A stretch of DNA of 64,000 bases from Leucobacter sp. UT-8R-CII-1-4 (GCF_030010235.1 NZ_JASCRS010000001.1:372001-436000), one strand, 5' to 3'; numbered from the stretch's first letter, positions 9,516 to 18,847 are shown. Notes: generated from the letters alone by a model not told the origin. Numbers and translations are program-made.

Positions 9516-10013
9516 TTACTTCTCTTCTGCAACCTCAGCCGCTGGAGCTTCCTCAGCTGCTTCTACAGCAGCCTCTGGAGCCTCTACGACCTCTTCCTCA
9601 ACCTTGGCTGCTGCTGGAGCTTCGCTCTTCTTCGCACGCTTTGGCTTTGGGTTCACAGGCTCGAGAACGAGCTCGATCACTGCGAGTGGAGCGTTGTCGC
9701 CCTTGCGGTAACCGGTCTTGATGATGCGGGTGTAGCCACCCTCACGGTTCTCCATCAGTGGCGCGATCTCGGTGAAGAGCTCGTGCACAACCGACTTGTC
9801 CAGGATCTGACGCATAACGCGACGACGAGCGTGCAGGTCACCGCGCTTTGCGAAGGTGATGAGGCGCTCAGCCACTGGCTGCAGGCGCTTCGCCTTAGTT
9901 TCGGTGGTCTGGATGCGCTTGTGCTCGAAGAGCTGCGAAGCCATCTGGTTCAGCAGCAGGCGCTCGTGTGCGGGGCCGCCTCCGAGGCGGGGGCCCTTGT
10001 TGGGCTTGGGCAT
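9516..10013 (-). CDS. rplQ: 50S ribosomal protein L17
   Basis: 165 aa large-subunit protein. The core (residues 1-120) begins [18 protein letters not shown] and contains [19 protein letters not shown] and [13 protein letters not shown]. The last about 45 residues are an acidic Ala/Glu-rich extension, common in actinobacterial L17. It follows rpoA by 45 nt and ends the operon. Confidence 0.98.
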   Translation of the reverse strand: MPKPNKGPRLGGGPAHERLLLNQMASQLFEHKRIQTTETKAKRLQPVAERLITFAKRGDLHARRRVMRQILDKSVVHELFTEIAPLMENREGGYTRIIKTGYRKGDNAPLAVIELVLEPVNPKPKRAKKSEAPAAAKVEEEVVEAPEAAVEAAEEAPAAEVAEEK

Positions 10014-10058
10014 TGTGTACTCCGTTGAATAAAAGCTGGCCGCGAAGGCCGAAAGAAA

Positions 10059-11045
10059 TTAGTTAGCGTCGTCTTCGTAGCTGTAGAACTGCGCACCGTC
10101 AAAACCGGGCACAGCATCCTTCAGCGAAAGACCCATCTCGGTGAGCTTGTCGCGCACCTCGAACACCGACTTCTGGCCGAAGTTACGGATGTTCATCAGC
10201 TGGGCCTCGCTGAGCGCAACGAGCTCGCTGACCGTGTTGATGCCCTCGCGCTTCAGGCAGTTGTAGCTGCGAACCGAAAGGTCGAGATCCTCGATAGGAA
10301 TCGAAAGCTCGCCGTCGACAACAACCTCGACCGGAGCCGGGCCAATCTCGACACCCTCAGCAGCGGTGTTCAGCTCGCGAGCGAGACCGAACAGCTCAAC
10401 CAGAGTTGAACCAGCCGAAGCGATTGCGTCGCGTGGGCTGATCGCAGGCTTGGTCTCAACATCGACCACAAGGCGGTCGAAGTCGGTGCGCTCACCGGCA
10501 CGAGTTGCCTCGACGCGGTAGGTCACCTTGAGCACTGGCGAGTAGATCGAGTCAACCGGAATACGGCCGACCTCTGCATCTTCATTGCGGTTCTGAGCTG
10601 CCGAAACGTAGCCACGGCCACGCTCGATGGTGAGCTCGAGCTCAAACTGAGCCGAGTCGCCGAGCGTTGCGATAACGAGTTCGGGGTTGTGCACCTCGAC
10701 GCCAGCCGGTGCTGAGATGTCAGCAGCGGTGACCTCGCCAGCGCCAGTCTTGCGCAGGTAAGCCGTAATTGGCTCGTCGTGCTCGCTGGAGACAACCAGA
10801 TCCTTGATGTTCAGGATGATCTCGGTGACGTCTTCCGACACACCTGCGATCGTGGTGAACTCGTGAGCGACACCCTCGAAGCGAACGCTGGTGACAGCTG
10901 CTCCGGGGATCGACGAGAGCAGGGTACGGCGCAGCGAGTTACCAAGCGTGTAGCCGAAGCCAGGCTCCAGCGGCTCGATAACGAAACGCGAACGGTACTC
11001 AGAGATTGATTCTTCAGTCAGAGTGGGGCGCTGTGCAATGAGCAC
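10059..11045 (-). CDS. rpoA: RNA polymerase alpha subunit
   Basis: 328 aa. The N-terminal assembly domain contains [28 protein letters not shown], shown here in part as [15 protein letters not shown]; the C-terminal domain carries [13 protein letters not shown] and [11 protein letters not shown], the helix-hairpin-helix surface that contacts UP-element DNA and activators. Usual place between rpsK and rplQ, although rpsD, often found next to it, is absent. Confidence 0.99.
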   Translation of the reverse strand: MLIAQRPTLTEESISEYRSRFVIEPLEPGFGYTLGNSLRRTLLSSIPGAAVTSVRFEGVAHEFTTIAGVSEDVTEIILNIKDLVVSSEHDEPITAYLRKTGAGEVTAADISAPAGVEVHNPELVIATLGDSAQFELELTIERGRGYVSAAQNRNEDAEVGRIPVDSIYSPVLKVTYRVEATRAGERTDFDRLVVDVETKPAISPRDAIASAGSTLVELFGLARELNTAAEGVEIGPAPVEVVVDGELSIPIEDLDLSVRSYNCLKREGINTVSELVALSEAQLMNIRNFGQKSVFEVRDKLTEMGLSLKDAVPGFDGAQFYSYEDDAN

Positions 11046-11124
11046 TGTGGTGGTTCCTTTCGCTGGAGTCCGCTATATGACTCATGCGGTTTGTTGGAAG
11101 GTAACGAACGAAAACGAACTGAGT

Positions 11125-11200
11125 GTCGCGAAGGGCCAAGGCCCCTTGCCGGCTCCGGCGACCAAGGTCACCAGTCGCCGAAGGCCTCGGCCTTCGCGAC
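11125..11200 (-). other. Long structured spacer between rpsK and rpoA
   Basis: The 162-nt spacer contains an 11-12 bp closing stem (GTCGCGAAGG at 11125-11134 pairing with CCTTCGCGAC at 11191-11200), with internal complementary pairs including AAGG-GGCC and CGGCGAC with GTCGCCG. The RNA could be an attenuator, a processing site or a ribosomal-protein binding site; it lies where rpsD would stand in many bacteria. Confidence 0.5.
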
Positions 11201-11207
11201 AATAAGC

Positions 11208-11606
11208 TCAGACGCGGCGGCGCTTTGGTGGGCGGCAGCCGTTGTGAGTCTGTGGGGTGACGTCGGTGATCGAGCCAACCTCGAGGCCAGCAGCCTGCAG
11301 CGAACGGATCGCGGTTTCGCGTCCCGAGCCGGGGCCCTTCACGAAGATGTCTACCTTCTTCATGCCGTGGTCCTGCGCCTTGCGGGCAGCACTCTCGGCA
11401 GCGAGCTGAGCGGCGAACGGGGTCGACTTACGTGAACCCTTGAAGCCAACTCCACCCGAAGAAGCCCAGCTGATCACAGCACCGGTGGTGTCAGTGATCG
11501 AAACGATTGTGTTGTTGAAGGTCGACTTGATGTGAGCCTGGCCCACGACGACGTTCTTCTTATCCTTGCGACGCGGCTTGCGCGCCGCGGCCTTTGATGC
11601 AGCCAT
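11208..11606 (-). CDS. rpsK: 30S ribosomal protein S11
   Basis: 132 aa platform protein. Contains [26 protein letters not shown] in part ([12 protein letters not shown]), [14 protein letters not shown] and the C-terminal [18 protein letters not shown] motif. Downstream of rpsM with a 41-nt gap. Confidence 0.98.
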   Translation of the reverse strand: MAASKAAARKPRRKDKKNVVVGQAHIKSTFNNTIVSITDTTGAVISWASSGGVGFKGSRKSTPFAAQLAAESAARKAQDHGMKKVDIFVKGPGSGRETAIRSLQAAGLEVGSITDVTPQTHNGCRPPKRRRV

Positions 11607-11647
11607 TGAGTATTCTCCTGAAAGCTATCTTGGTCGCGCTGACCGGG

Positions 11648-12016
11648 TTACTTCTTCTTACCGGCGACGGTACGCTTCGGTCCCTTACGGGTACGAGCGT
11701 TCGTCTTGGTGCGCTGACCGTGCACGGGAAGACCCTTGCGGTGGCGCAGACCCTGGTAGCTTCCGATCTCAACCTTGCGGCGAATGTCGGCTGCAACCTC
11801 ACGGCGAAGGTCACCCTCAACCTTGAAGTTTGCGTCGATGTAATCGCGCAGCAGAACGAGCTGGTCGTCGGTCAGATCCTTCACGCGGATGCTGCCGTCG
11901 ATGCCGGTATCGGCGAGGGTCTTTACGGCGCTGGTGCGGCCAACTCCGTAGATGTATGTGAGTGCAATCACCACGCGCTTATCGCGTGGGATGTCAACTC
12001 CGGCGAGACGTGCCAT
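11648..12016 (-). CDS. rpsM: 30S ribosomal protein S13
   Basis: 122 aa head protein. I start it at the ATG at 12016 ([15 protein letters not shown]), which has AAGGAG 7 nt upstream and is the invariant S13 N-terminus; a longer in-frame ORF reaching 12073 adds 19 residues unlike S13. [20 protein letters not shown] marks the RNA-binding C-terminus, here [15 protein letters not shown], followed by a lysine-rich tail. Confidence 0.98.
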   Translation of the reverse strand: MARLAGVDIPRDKRVVIALTYIYGVGRTSAVKTLADTGIDGSIRVKDLTDDQLVLLRDYIDANFKVEGDLRREVAADIRRKVEIGSYQGLRHRKGLPVHGQRTKTNARTRKGPKRTVAGKKK

Positions 12017-12195
12017 CTTGGCTCTCCTTGGTGTTGTGGAGGTGTGGAGCGGATCGGGGGTTCGGGCCTCCACCCCGAGGTGTCCCCCACTTCCAAGGAA
12101 GCGGGTTCTTCGATGCGCTTGATTGATTCAGTTGTGTGCTGAGCACTTCCCGTCACTCCGTTGAAGTGACGTGCCACTGGGCGTGGCGCCGGGTG

Positions 12196-12312
12196 TTAGC
12201 CCTGGCGCTGCTTGTGACGTGGGTTGCTCTTGCAGATCACCATTACTCGGCCGTGACGGCGGATCACCTTGCAGTGATCGCAGATTGGCTTAACGCTGGG
12301 GTTGACCTTCAT
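12196..12312 (-). CDS. rpmJ: 50S ribosomal protein L36
   Basis: A 38-aa protein read directly from the sequence: it starts [14 protein letters not shown] and ends NPRHKQRQG. The zinc-ribbon ligands are present (CDHC, then CKSNPRH), so this is the zinc-binding type of L36. It stands between infA and rpsM as expected. Both flanking gaps (65 and 179 nt) are longer than usual within this operon. Confidence 0.97.
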   Translation of the reverse strand: MKVNPSVKPICDHCKVIRRHGRVMVICKSNPRHKQRQG

Positions 12313-12377
12313 TGCGGTTCCTAACTCGCTGTCCTCGTACCCACGGGATGCCGTGAGCCGTTACTTTTCAGCAGGCT

Positions 12378-12599
12378 TTACTTGTAGCGGTAGACGATCC
12401 GGCCACGGGTCAGATCGTATGGGGTCAGCTCTACGATGACGCGGTCCTCAGGAAGGATGCGAATGTAGTGCTGACGCATCTTGCCCGAGATGTGGGCGAG
12501 AACCTTGTGTCCGTTGGTCAGCTCAACGCGGAACATCGCGTTGGGCAGAGCCTCGACAACCTGGCCCTCGATCTCGATGACGCCGTCTTTTTTGGCCAT
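12378..12599 (-). CDS. infA: Translation initiation factor IF-1
   Basis: 73 aa S1/OB-fold factor that binds the ribosomal A site during initiation. Start at the ATG at 12599 ([12 protein letters not shown]), the invariant N-terminus; the longer in-frame ORF adds 22 unlike residues. Contains [20 protein letters not shown] in part and ends [12 protein letters not shown]. First gene of infA-rpmJ-rpsM-rpsK-rpoA-rplQ. Confidence 0.98.
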   Translation of the reverse strand: MAKKDGVIEIEGQVVEALPNAMFRVELTNGHKVLAHISGKMRQHYIRILPEDRVIVELTPYDLTRGRIVYRYK

Positions 12600-12695
12600 A
12601 TCCCCTGTATCGCTTAAATAAATCTGTTGATCATGCGAGTGCTTTGCAGGCTTTCGTGGGATCACGAAAACAGGCGCAAAGCACCAAAGACCAAT

Positions 12696-12737
12696 ACTAT
12701 ACGCGAGAGTTGTACATTTTCAAGTGCAATTCACTTG
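12696..12737 (-). promoter_or_regulatory. Promoter of the infA-rplQ operon with overlapping palindrome
   Basis: On the minus strand TTGAAA (12723-12718), a 16-nt spacer and TATAGT (12701-12696) form a near-consensus housekeeping promoter, giving a leader of about 90 nt before infA. The palindrome CAAGTG-N5-CACTTG (12721-12737) overlaps the -35, as a repressor site would. The surrounding spacer 12600-12941 (342 nt) holds only this, the leader and the terminator at 12885-12925. Confidence 0.65.
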
Positions 12738-12884
12738 CCTCGAAAATATCTTTGTCTCTTCGTCTGCGGATTTCTCCAGCTCGTATGCTTCGCTGGATTG
12801 TGTTCATTTCGACAAGCGCAGTGAACACAGCCCGATCGCTCATCGCGACTGCTGCGATGAACGAAACCGGACTCGGTGAACGAA

Positions 12885-12925
12885 GCAACCCCGCTCATCG
12901 AACTTGTCGATATGAGCGGGGTTGC
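12885..12925 (-). terminator. Terminator of the gcdH-like gene
   Basis: A perfect 14-bp stem (12885-12898 with 12912-12925) 17 nt past the acyl-CoA dehydrogenase stop, loop of 13 nt. The minus-strand tail TTCGTTC is only weakly U-rich. Confidence 0.7.
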
Positions 12926-12941
12926 AACTTCTATCGCCGGT

Positions 12942-14138
12942 TTAGCGGAATGCCGATTCGCCGGTGAGGACCTGGCCGAGCACGAGGGTGTGCATTTCGA
13001 CGGTGCCCTCGTAGGTCAGTACCGATTCCAGGTTGTTCTGGTGGCGAATCACTGGGTACTCAAGCGAGATACCGTTGGCGCCGAGGATCGTGCGCGCAGT
13101 GCGGCAGATCTCAATAGCTTCGCGCACGTTGTTCAGCTTGCCGATGCTGACCTGTTCTGGGCGCAGAGTGTTGGCGTCCTTGCGACGTCCGAGGTGCATC
13201 GCGAGCAGGTAACCCTTGGTGTACTCGAGTGACATGTCAGCGAGCTTCTGCTGGGTGAGCTGGAAGCCACCGATTGGCTTGCCGAACTGCACGCGGTCCA
13301 TCGAGTAGCGACGCGCGGCTTCGAGGCTTGAACGAGCCGCACCGAGCGCACCCCAGACGATGCCGAAGCGTGCTTCGTTCAGGCATGAGAGTGGGCCTTT
13401 GAGTCCGCGAGCTTCTGGCAGCATTGCCGATTCTGGCAGGCGAACACCGTCGAGCACGAGCTCACCGGTCGCTGATGCGCGCAGTGACAGTTTGTGCTTG
13501 ATCTCTGGTGCTGAGAAGCCTGGCGTGTTGGTTGGCACTACGAAGCCGCGAATGCCCTCGTCGGTCTGTGCCCAAACAACTGCAACGTCTGCGTATGGCG
13601 CGTTCGAGATCCACATCTTGCGGCCGTCCAGAATCCAGTCAGATCCGTCGCGACGAGCGCGGGTCTGCATGCTGCCTGGATCCGATCCAACGTCAGGCTC
13701 AGTCAGACCGAAGCAGCCGATAGCTTCGCCCGCGGCCATGCGAGGCAGCCATTCGTTCTTCTGGTCTTCCGAACCCCAGCGCCAGATCGCGAACATTGCG
13801 AGCGAGCCCTGCACCGAAACGAGCGAGCGCAGACCGGAGTCGGTCGCTTCGATTTCGAGGCAAGCGATGCCGTATTCGGTGGCGCTCATGCCCGCGCAAC
13901 CGTAGCCTTCGAGGTGCATACCGAGCACTCCGAGCGAGCCGAGTTCCTTGGTCAGTTCGCGAATGTTTGGAATCTCACCATTCTCGAACCACTCAGCAAT
14001 GTATGGCTCAGCAATGCTGTCGAGGGTCTGACGAACAGCGCCACGAATGGCCTTTTCGTCTTCGGTGAGCAGATCGTCGAGACCAGCCGGATCGGTGGGG
14101 TCGAGGGCCGGCAGCTTGGTCGGATCGAAGTGGCTCAT
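12942..14138 (-). CDS. Glutaryl-CoA dehydrogenase-like acyl-CoA dehydrogenase
   Basis: FAD enzyme (398 aa), probably oxidising and decarboxylating glutaryl-CoA to crotonyl-CoA. SVQGSLAMFAIWRWGSEDQ, FGLTEPDVGSDPGSM, RVQFGKPIGGFQLTQQKLADM and the catalytic-base region TYEGTVEMHTLVLG match the GcdH branch (motifs given in part). Start chosen at 14138: AGGAGG lies 6 nt upstream and the ATG overlaps the CaiB stop as ATGA; the ORF start 21 nt further up lacks this. Cotranscription with a CaiB-type transferase and LysR supports glutarate or lysine catabolism. Another short-chain acyl-CoA substrate remains possible. Confidence 0.88.
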   Translation of the reverse strand: MSHFDPTKLPALDPTDPAGLDDLLTEDEKAIRGAVRQTLDSIAEPYIAEWFENGEIPNIRELTKELGSLGVLGMHLEGYGCAGMSATEYGIACLEIEATDSGLRSLVSVQGSLAMFAIWRWGSEDQKNEWLPRMAAGEAIGCFGLTEPDVGSDPGSMQTRARRDGSDWILDGRKMWISNAPYADVAVVWAQTDEGIRGFVVPTNTPGFSAPEIKHKLSLRASATGELVLDGVRLPESAMLPEARGLKGPLSCLNEARFGIVWGALGAARSSLEAARRYSMDRVQFGKPIGGFQLTQQKLADMSLEYTKGYLLAMHLGRRKDANTLRPEQVSIGKLNNVREAIEICRTARTILGANGISLEYPVIRHQNNLESVLTYEGTVEMHTLVLGQVLTGESAFR

Positions 14139-15292
14139 TGTTCCTCCTGTTGAAGCCATTCACGCACACCCTGGCTGTGTTCGCCAAGGCTTGGTGGTGC
14201 CTGATATCGAGTGATTGGTGTGTCTGAGTAAGTAATTGGGTTGCGCACCTGCGCCGGTCGCCCTTCGCCCACTTCAACGAGTGGCTCAAGGCCCAGTTCA
14301 GTTGCGAGGGCAAATCCGTCTGCGATGCTGCCAACGTTACCCGCGGGTACGCCAACCGCAAGCAGTTGTTTCACCCAAGAGGTGGCGGTGTCTTTTGCTA
14401 GCAATTCACCGAGCGCCGAAACGAGGGCTGGGCGGTGCTGTACGCGGGCAGAGTTGGTCGCGAATCGTTCATCGTCGGCGAGGCTCTCGTTGCCGAGCAC
14501 AATCGCAAGTTTTCTAAACTGACCGTCATTGCCGCAGGCGATCGCGAACGGCTCGTCTGCCGCTGGCAGCAGTTCGTAAGGCGCAATGGAGGGGTGCGCG
14601 TTGCCGAGTCGTCCCGGCGCATTGCCCGTTGAGAGGTAGCTTGAGGCCTGGTTCACGAGCGAGGCGAGCAGGCTTGAGAGCAGGTTGACTTCAACGTGCT
14701 GACCTTTGCCGGTGCTGTTGCGGGCGTGCAGCGCCGCAAGAATACCGACTGTTGCGTCTTTGCCGGTGAGCACATCAACGAGCGCAACACCCGATTTCAT
14801 CGGGGTGCCGCCGTCGGAGTCCGAGTCGCCGGTAATTGACATCAGCCCACCGACGGCTTGCACCAAAAAGTCGTAGCCTGGCAGGTGCGCGCCGCCGCCA
14901 CTGCCAAAGCCGCTAATGGAGCAGTACACCGCGCGCGGATTTGCCGCGTGCACACTCTCAAAGTCAAGTCCAAACTTCGCGAGTGCGCCCGGCCGGAAAT
15001 TCTCCACAAACACATCGGCACGGGCAGCAAGCTCGCGAGCGAGCACCTGGTCGTCAGGATTGCTCAGATCCAGCGTGACGGACTCTTTGTTGCGGTTTGC
15101 GCTTTCAAAGTAGGCGGCACTATTGCTGGTCCATGGCGGACCCCACGAGCGGGTGTCATCGCCAGGCCCGGTACGTTCCACTTTCACCACTCGCGCGCCG
15201 AGATCGGCGAGCATCGTGGTGGCGTAGGGCCCCGCGAGCACGCGGCTGAAATCCGCTACGAGAATGCCGTCAAGTGGAAGAACCATGTGCAT
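14135..15292 (-). CDS. CaiB/BaiF-type (family III) CoA-transferase
   Basis: About 385 aa; moves CoA between carboxylic acids through an aspartyl-CoA intermediate. Has VADFSRVLAGPYATTMLADLGA at the N-terminus (in part), ENFRPGALAKFGLDF, and the catalytic Asp in LPGYDFLVQAVGGLMS. Best interpreted as a succinyl-CoA:glutarate-type transferase because its stop overlaps the start of the glutaryl-CoA dehydrogenase-like gene. The start is uncertain: ATG codons at 15292 and 15286 both fit the family N-terminus, neither has a strong Shine-Dalgarno sequence, and a TTG at 15310 is also in frame. Confidence 0.88.
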   Translation of the reverse strand: MHMVLPLDGILVADFSRVLAGPYATTMLADLGARVVKVERTGPGDDTRSWGPPWTSNSAAYFESANRNKESVTLDLSNPDDQVLARELAARADVFVENFRPGALAKFGLDFESVHAANPRAVYCSISGFGSGGGAHLPGYDFLVQAVGGLMSITGDSDSDGGTPMKSGVALVDVLTGKDATVGILAALHARNSTGKGQHVEVNLLSSLLASLVNQASSYLSTGNAPGRLGNAHPSIAPYELLPAADEPFAIACGNDGQFRKLAIVLGNESLADDERFATNSARVQHRPALVSALGELLAKDTATSWVKQLLAVGVPAGNVGSIADGFALATELGLEPLVEVGEGRPAQVRNPITYSDTPITRYQAPPSLGEHSQGVREWLQQEEQ

Positions 15293-15416
15293 AAGTCTTG
15301 CGGGTTTCAATCATGATTGGAAGTACCAAACATGATCCTCAGCAATACCTTTTGGGTATTGCGTGTTTTTGACGCTGGATCAACAGGCACGCAAGCACGG
15401 CGCCGCTGTGCTACAG

Positions 15417-16316
15417 CTAGCCAGCCGACTGAGAGACATAACCCTCGGCAATTGAAATCAGTGCAGCAAGCGCGGGCGAGACATCATTGCGACGCCAGGC
15501 AAGACGCACCTCCACCTCGCCAAGCGTTGGCTCAATTGGCCGAAATGCCACCGAGTGCACCGGCACATTCTCGCGCACCCCAGAAAAAGTGAGAGCCACA
15601 CCGATACCCGCATCAACCATCAACAGCTGAGTAGCCGAATCTGCCGCGGTCTCCACCACACGAGGATAAAACCTGCCGCGACCCGCAAGCTCCTGCAGAC
15701 GACGCGAAAGAGTTGCTCCGCCGCCACCCGGCAATGTGATCCACGGCTCCCCCGCAAGATCCTCTGCCGAGAGCGCCGTCTTTTCGGTAAGGCGATGATT
15801 CACCGGAAGGGCAACAACAAGTTCTTCACGAGCAATCACTCGCGAATCAACCTCTGGCGGCAGCACATCCCACCGGCCAACAACCGCATCGAGCGAACCC
15901 GAAAGCATGCGCTCCAAGCCCGGGTGCGAAAGCAAGGAACCCTGCAGCGCAATCGCAAGATCTGGCCGCTCCTCACGCACCCGCCGAGCCAATTCGCCAA
16001 CCACCGAATTGACCGAAGCACCAGAAAAACCTAGGCGAATCTGACCTGTCTCACCACGCTGCACGCGGCGCACGAGCTGCACCATACGCTCGGACTGCAT
16101 CACGAGCTCACGTGCCGGTTCAACCAGCGCCTCACCCACCGGGGTAAGCGAAACCTTGCGCGGCGTCCGCACAAAAAGCTCGGCATCGAGTTCTTCTTCA
16201 ATGCCTCGGATCATGCGACTCAGTGGAGGCTGCGCGATATGCAAACGAGCAGCAGCCCTGCCAAAGTGCAGTTCTTCCGCGACAGCAAGAAATGCACGCG
16301 CTTTGTTAACCTCCAT
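15417..16316 (-). CDS. LysR-family transcriptional regulator
   Basis: 299 aa. Residues 1-60 form the LysR winged helix (AFLAVAEELHFGRAAARLHIAQPPLSRMI in part: FGRAAARLHIAQPPLSR), followed by a periplasmic-binding-like effector domain from about residue 90. It lies directly upstream of, and in the same direction as, the CoA-transferase and dehydrogenase, so it likely controls them, with a dicarboxylic acid or acyl-CoA as a plausible ligand. TACCCT lies 7 nt before its ATG, suggesting a leaderless mRNA. Confidence 0.92.
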   Translation of the reverse strand: MEVNKARAFLAVAEELHFGRAAARLHIAQPPLSRMIRGIEEELDAELFVRTPRKVSLTPVGEALVEPARELVMQSERMVQLVRRVQRGETGQIRLGFSGASVNSVVGELARRVREERPDLAIALQGSLLSHPGLERMLSGSLDAVVGRWDVLPPEVDSRVIAREELVVALPVNHRLTEKTALSAEDLAGEPWITLPGGGGATLSRRLQELAGRGRFYPRVVETAADSATQLLMVDAGIGVALTFSGVRENVPVHSVAFRPIEPTLGEVEVRLAWRRNDVSPALAALISIAEGYVSQSAG

Positions 16317-16323
16317 AAGTTTG

Positions 16324-16364
16324 AGGGTAGACGATCTTTATTGCGCACGCGAAGCACGTAGGCT
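16324..16364. promoter_or_regulatory. Divergent leaderless promoters between lysR-type and inositol-monophosphatase genes
   Basis: The 55-nt spacer has TACCCT on the minus strand (16329-16324), 7 nt before the lysR-type ATG, and TAGGCT on the plus strand (16359-16364), 7 nt before the phosphatase ATG. Both match TANNNT at leaderless distance; no clear -35 boxes are seen. Confidence 0.45.
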
Positions 16365-16371
16365 CGGAGCT

Positions 16372-17199
16372 ATGACGCAGATCGATTCAGCCGAATTCCC
16401 AGCACTCGCCGAAATCGCAGCGAGTATCGCAAGCAGAGTAGGGCATACGATTCGCGAAATGCGCGCGCAAGGCGTCGAAATCGCGAACACCAAGTCGAGC
16501 CTGGCCGATGTAGTGACCGCCGCCGACGGCGAGGCCGAAAGATTGATCACCGCCGCACTGCGAAAAGCCCGGCCAAACGATGGCATTTTGGGCGAAGAAG
16601 GCGCCAGCGTCGAAGGCAGCACAGGTATCACCTGGGTGGTCGACCCGATCGATGGCACAGTGAACTACCTTTACGATCTGCCCGGTTACGCGGTGAGTAT
16701 CGCAGCGACCGTCGAAGACGGTGCAGCCGGCACCATGTCCGACGGTCGTCGCGCCGTCGCCGGCGCAGTGTACGTGCCGACCCTCGACGAACTGTTTGAA
16801 GCCTCAGAAGGTGGTGGCGCTCGGCTAAACGGGCGCACCCTGCGCTTGCAAGAGTCCCCCGAACTTGCGCTGTCACTCATCGCCACAGGCTTTGGCTACA
16901 CTGCAGAGCGCCGCGCAGAACAAGCAGAGATCTTGCGCCATGTGCTGCCGCAAGTGCGAGATATTCGCCGGCTCGGAGCGGCAGCAGCAGACCTCTGCAA
17001 TCTCGCAGCCGGTCGAATCGATGCGTATTACGAACGCGGCCTACAGCCTTGGGACTATGCCGCCGGAGTACTCATTGCCCGCGAGTCAGGCGCAACAATT
17101 CTCGGCCGTGACGAAAACACGCTGCCCGGCGAAGCCCTGCTGATCGCTGGCCCACGCACTCTGGCAACTGACTTGCGCAAAGCGATCCACCTCGCCTAA
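16372..17199 (+). CDS. Inositol-1-monophosphatase family protein
   Basis: 275 aa Mg-dependent, lithium-sensitive-type phosphatase. Metal ligands appear in GEEG (residues 74-77) and DPIDGT (91-96), with the third motif WDYAAGVLIARESGA near the C-terminus. Start is the ATG at 16372; an in-frame extension to 16156 would run through the divergent lysR-type gene and is a shadow. Substrate could be inositol-1-phosphate, histidinol-phosphate or another sugar phosphate; neighbours do not decide. Confidence 0.93.
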   Translation: MTQIDSAEFPALAEIAASIASRVGHTIREMRAQGVEIANTKSSLADVVTAADGEAERLITAALRKARPNDGILGEEGASVEGSTGITWVVDPIDGTVNYLYDLPGYAVSIAATVEDGAAGTMSDGRRAVAGAVYVPTLDELFEASEGGGARLNGRTLRLQESPELALSLIATGFGYTAERRAEQAEILRHVLPQVRDIRRLGAAAADLCNLAAGRIDAYYERGLQPWDYAAGVLIARESGATILGRDENTLPGEALLIAGPRTLATDLRKAIHLA

Positions 17200-17284
17200 T
17201 TGGGCTCTTCCGGGATACTGGCCTAGCCACCGCAATGTCCGAAAACCGCGTGCGCGTGCGGCTCGGCTGCGTCAAAATTAAGGC

Positions 17285-18847
17285 ATGACCAGCCAGATCC
17301 CACACCCGGCACAACTGCCGCTCGACTTCGACGCCTGCTATCGCGCGATCTCTGGCAGAGACACCCGCTGGGATGGCCGCGTCTACCTGGGCGTCACCAG
17401 CACCGGAATCTACTGCCGCCCCTCCTGCCCAGCACGCAAACCCGCAGCTGCGAACTGCCGATTCTTCGCAAGCGCCGCTGCCTGCGTTGCCGCCGGATTC
17501 CGAGCATGCAAACGCTGCCGCCCCGAAGCCATGCCAGGCACCCGAGACTGGGACATACGAGAAGACCTAGCCGCCAGAGCAGTACGCCGAATTCGAGACG
17601 GTGCGATCGACTCGGCCGGGGTCGGCGGCCTCGCCCACGAACTCGCCGTGAGCGAGCGCCACCTACACCGTGTGCTCGTCGACGAAGTTGGGGCGAGCCC
17701 GCTGCAATTGGCAAGATCAAGACGCGCACACGCAGCCCGCACGCTCATCGAGCAGACAACCCTGCCACTTTCAGACATCGCCTTTGCCGCAGGTTTTGGC
17801 AGCCTACGTCAGTTTGGCGACACCATGCGCGAAGAATTCGGAGTAACCCCCTCAGCCCTACCAAGACACGCTGACAAGACGGCTAAGGAAAGCACCCAAG
17901 GCGGATCACTCTCCCCCACCGGCGGACCGAGCTCAGACGAACGCCCATCGCTCACCCTGCAATTACGCACCCGTGCACCATTTGATGTGGCCGGTATTCG
18001 CGCATTCTTAAGCGCACACGCGATCCCGGGTCGCGACCAGATCAGCGGCACGCACAGCGCTCACGCCGTCGATGTGCCAGGCGGCACCGCCGTAGCGCGC
18101 ATCGACTGGTCGGCCACCCACGAACACCGAGGCCACGTGCTGATTCCGCTGCAACTGGCCCTACCAGGATTGAGCGACACCATGCCTGCGATCGCCTCGA
18201 TCAGACGCATGCTCGACCTAGATGCCGATCCAACGCAAATCTCAGAAACCCTGGGAAACGACCCGCTGCTCGCACAGATGATCGCAGCCAGACCGGGGCT
18301 GCGCCTGCCCGGCACCAGAAACCCGCAAGAATTTGCGCTCGGCACCGTACTTGGACAGCAGGTATCGCTCGCCGCGGCACGCACCCTGCAGGGCCGGCTT
18401 GCATCGCTATTTGCCTCGGAAAACCCGGTTGCCGCAGAGGGTTTTGTCGCCGCACCCGATGTGCTCGCTGTCGCAAAGACCCCAATCGTCCAATTACGCG
18501 AAAAGATCGGGTTGACTGAGGCTCGGGCCAACACTCTGCGCGCGGTAGCAGCGGCACTTAGCGAGGGCCTCAATCTCGGGCACGGCGGCGACCGCGAACT
18601 GGCTCGCCGCGAACTGCTCGCAATACGCGGCATTGGACCGTGGAGTGTCGAACTCATCGCGATGCGCGCGCTCGGCGATCCAGACGCTTACCCAGCAGGA
18701 GACCTGATCCTAAAAAAGGCACTCGGTACGAAAACCGAACGCGAGACCACTCTCGCGGCAGAAGGCTGGCGACCCTATCGCGGCTACGCGACCCAGCATC
18801 TTTGGGCAGATTTTCTCGCGGCTCAAGCAGAGCGGCAAGCTCGCTAA
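17285..18847 (+). CDS. Ada-AlkA fusion: methylphosphotriester sensor and 3-methyladenine DNA glycosylase
   Basis: 520 aa. Residues 10-85 form the Ada zinc domain with C44, C48, C75 and C78, the same spacing as the four cysteines of E. coli Ada; C44 would be the methyl acceptor. Residues about 90-195 are an AraC-type double HTH. Residues about 225-515 are an AlkA glycosylase with the helix-hairpin-helix IRGIGPWSVELIAMRALGD and catalytic Asp473 (PAGDLIL). Ada's own O6-methylguanine transferase domain is missing, and ogt follows 31 nt downstream to supply it. This is the usual actinobacterial adaptive-response arrangement: alkylation-activated regulator and repair enzyme in one chain. Confidence 0.95.
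   Translation: MTSQIPHPAQLPLDFDACYRAISGRDTRWDGRVYLGVTSTGIYCRPSCPARKPAAANCRFFASAAACVAAGFRACKRCRPEAMPGTRDWDIREDLAARAVRRIRDGAIDSAGVGGLAHELAVSERHLHRVLVDEVGASPLQLARSRRAHAARTLIEQTTLPLSDIAFAAGFGSLRQFGDTMREEFGVTPSALPRHADKTAKESTQGGSLSPTGGPSSDERPSLTLQLRTRAPFDVAGIRAFLSAHAIPGRDQISGTHSAHAVDVPGGTAVARIDWSATHEHRGHVLIPLQLALPGLSDTMPAIASIRRMLDLDADPTQISETLGNDPLLAQMIAARPGLRLPGTRNPQEFALGTVLGQQVSLAAARTLQGRLASLFASENPVAAEGFVAAPDVLAVAKTPIVQLREKIGLTEARANTLRAVAAALSEGLNLGHGGDRELARRELLAIRGIGPWSVELIAMRALGDPDAYPAGDLILKKALGTKTERETTLAAEGWRPYRGYATQHLWADFLAAQAERQAR

Noticed and set aside
16156-16371. In-frame N-terminal extension of the inositol-monophosphatase gene
   Set aside because: It would overlap the divergent lysR-type gene; the ATG at 16372 has the leaderless promoter and a normal family N-terminus.
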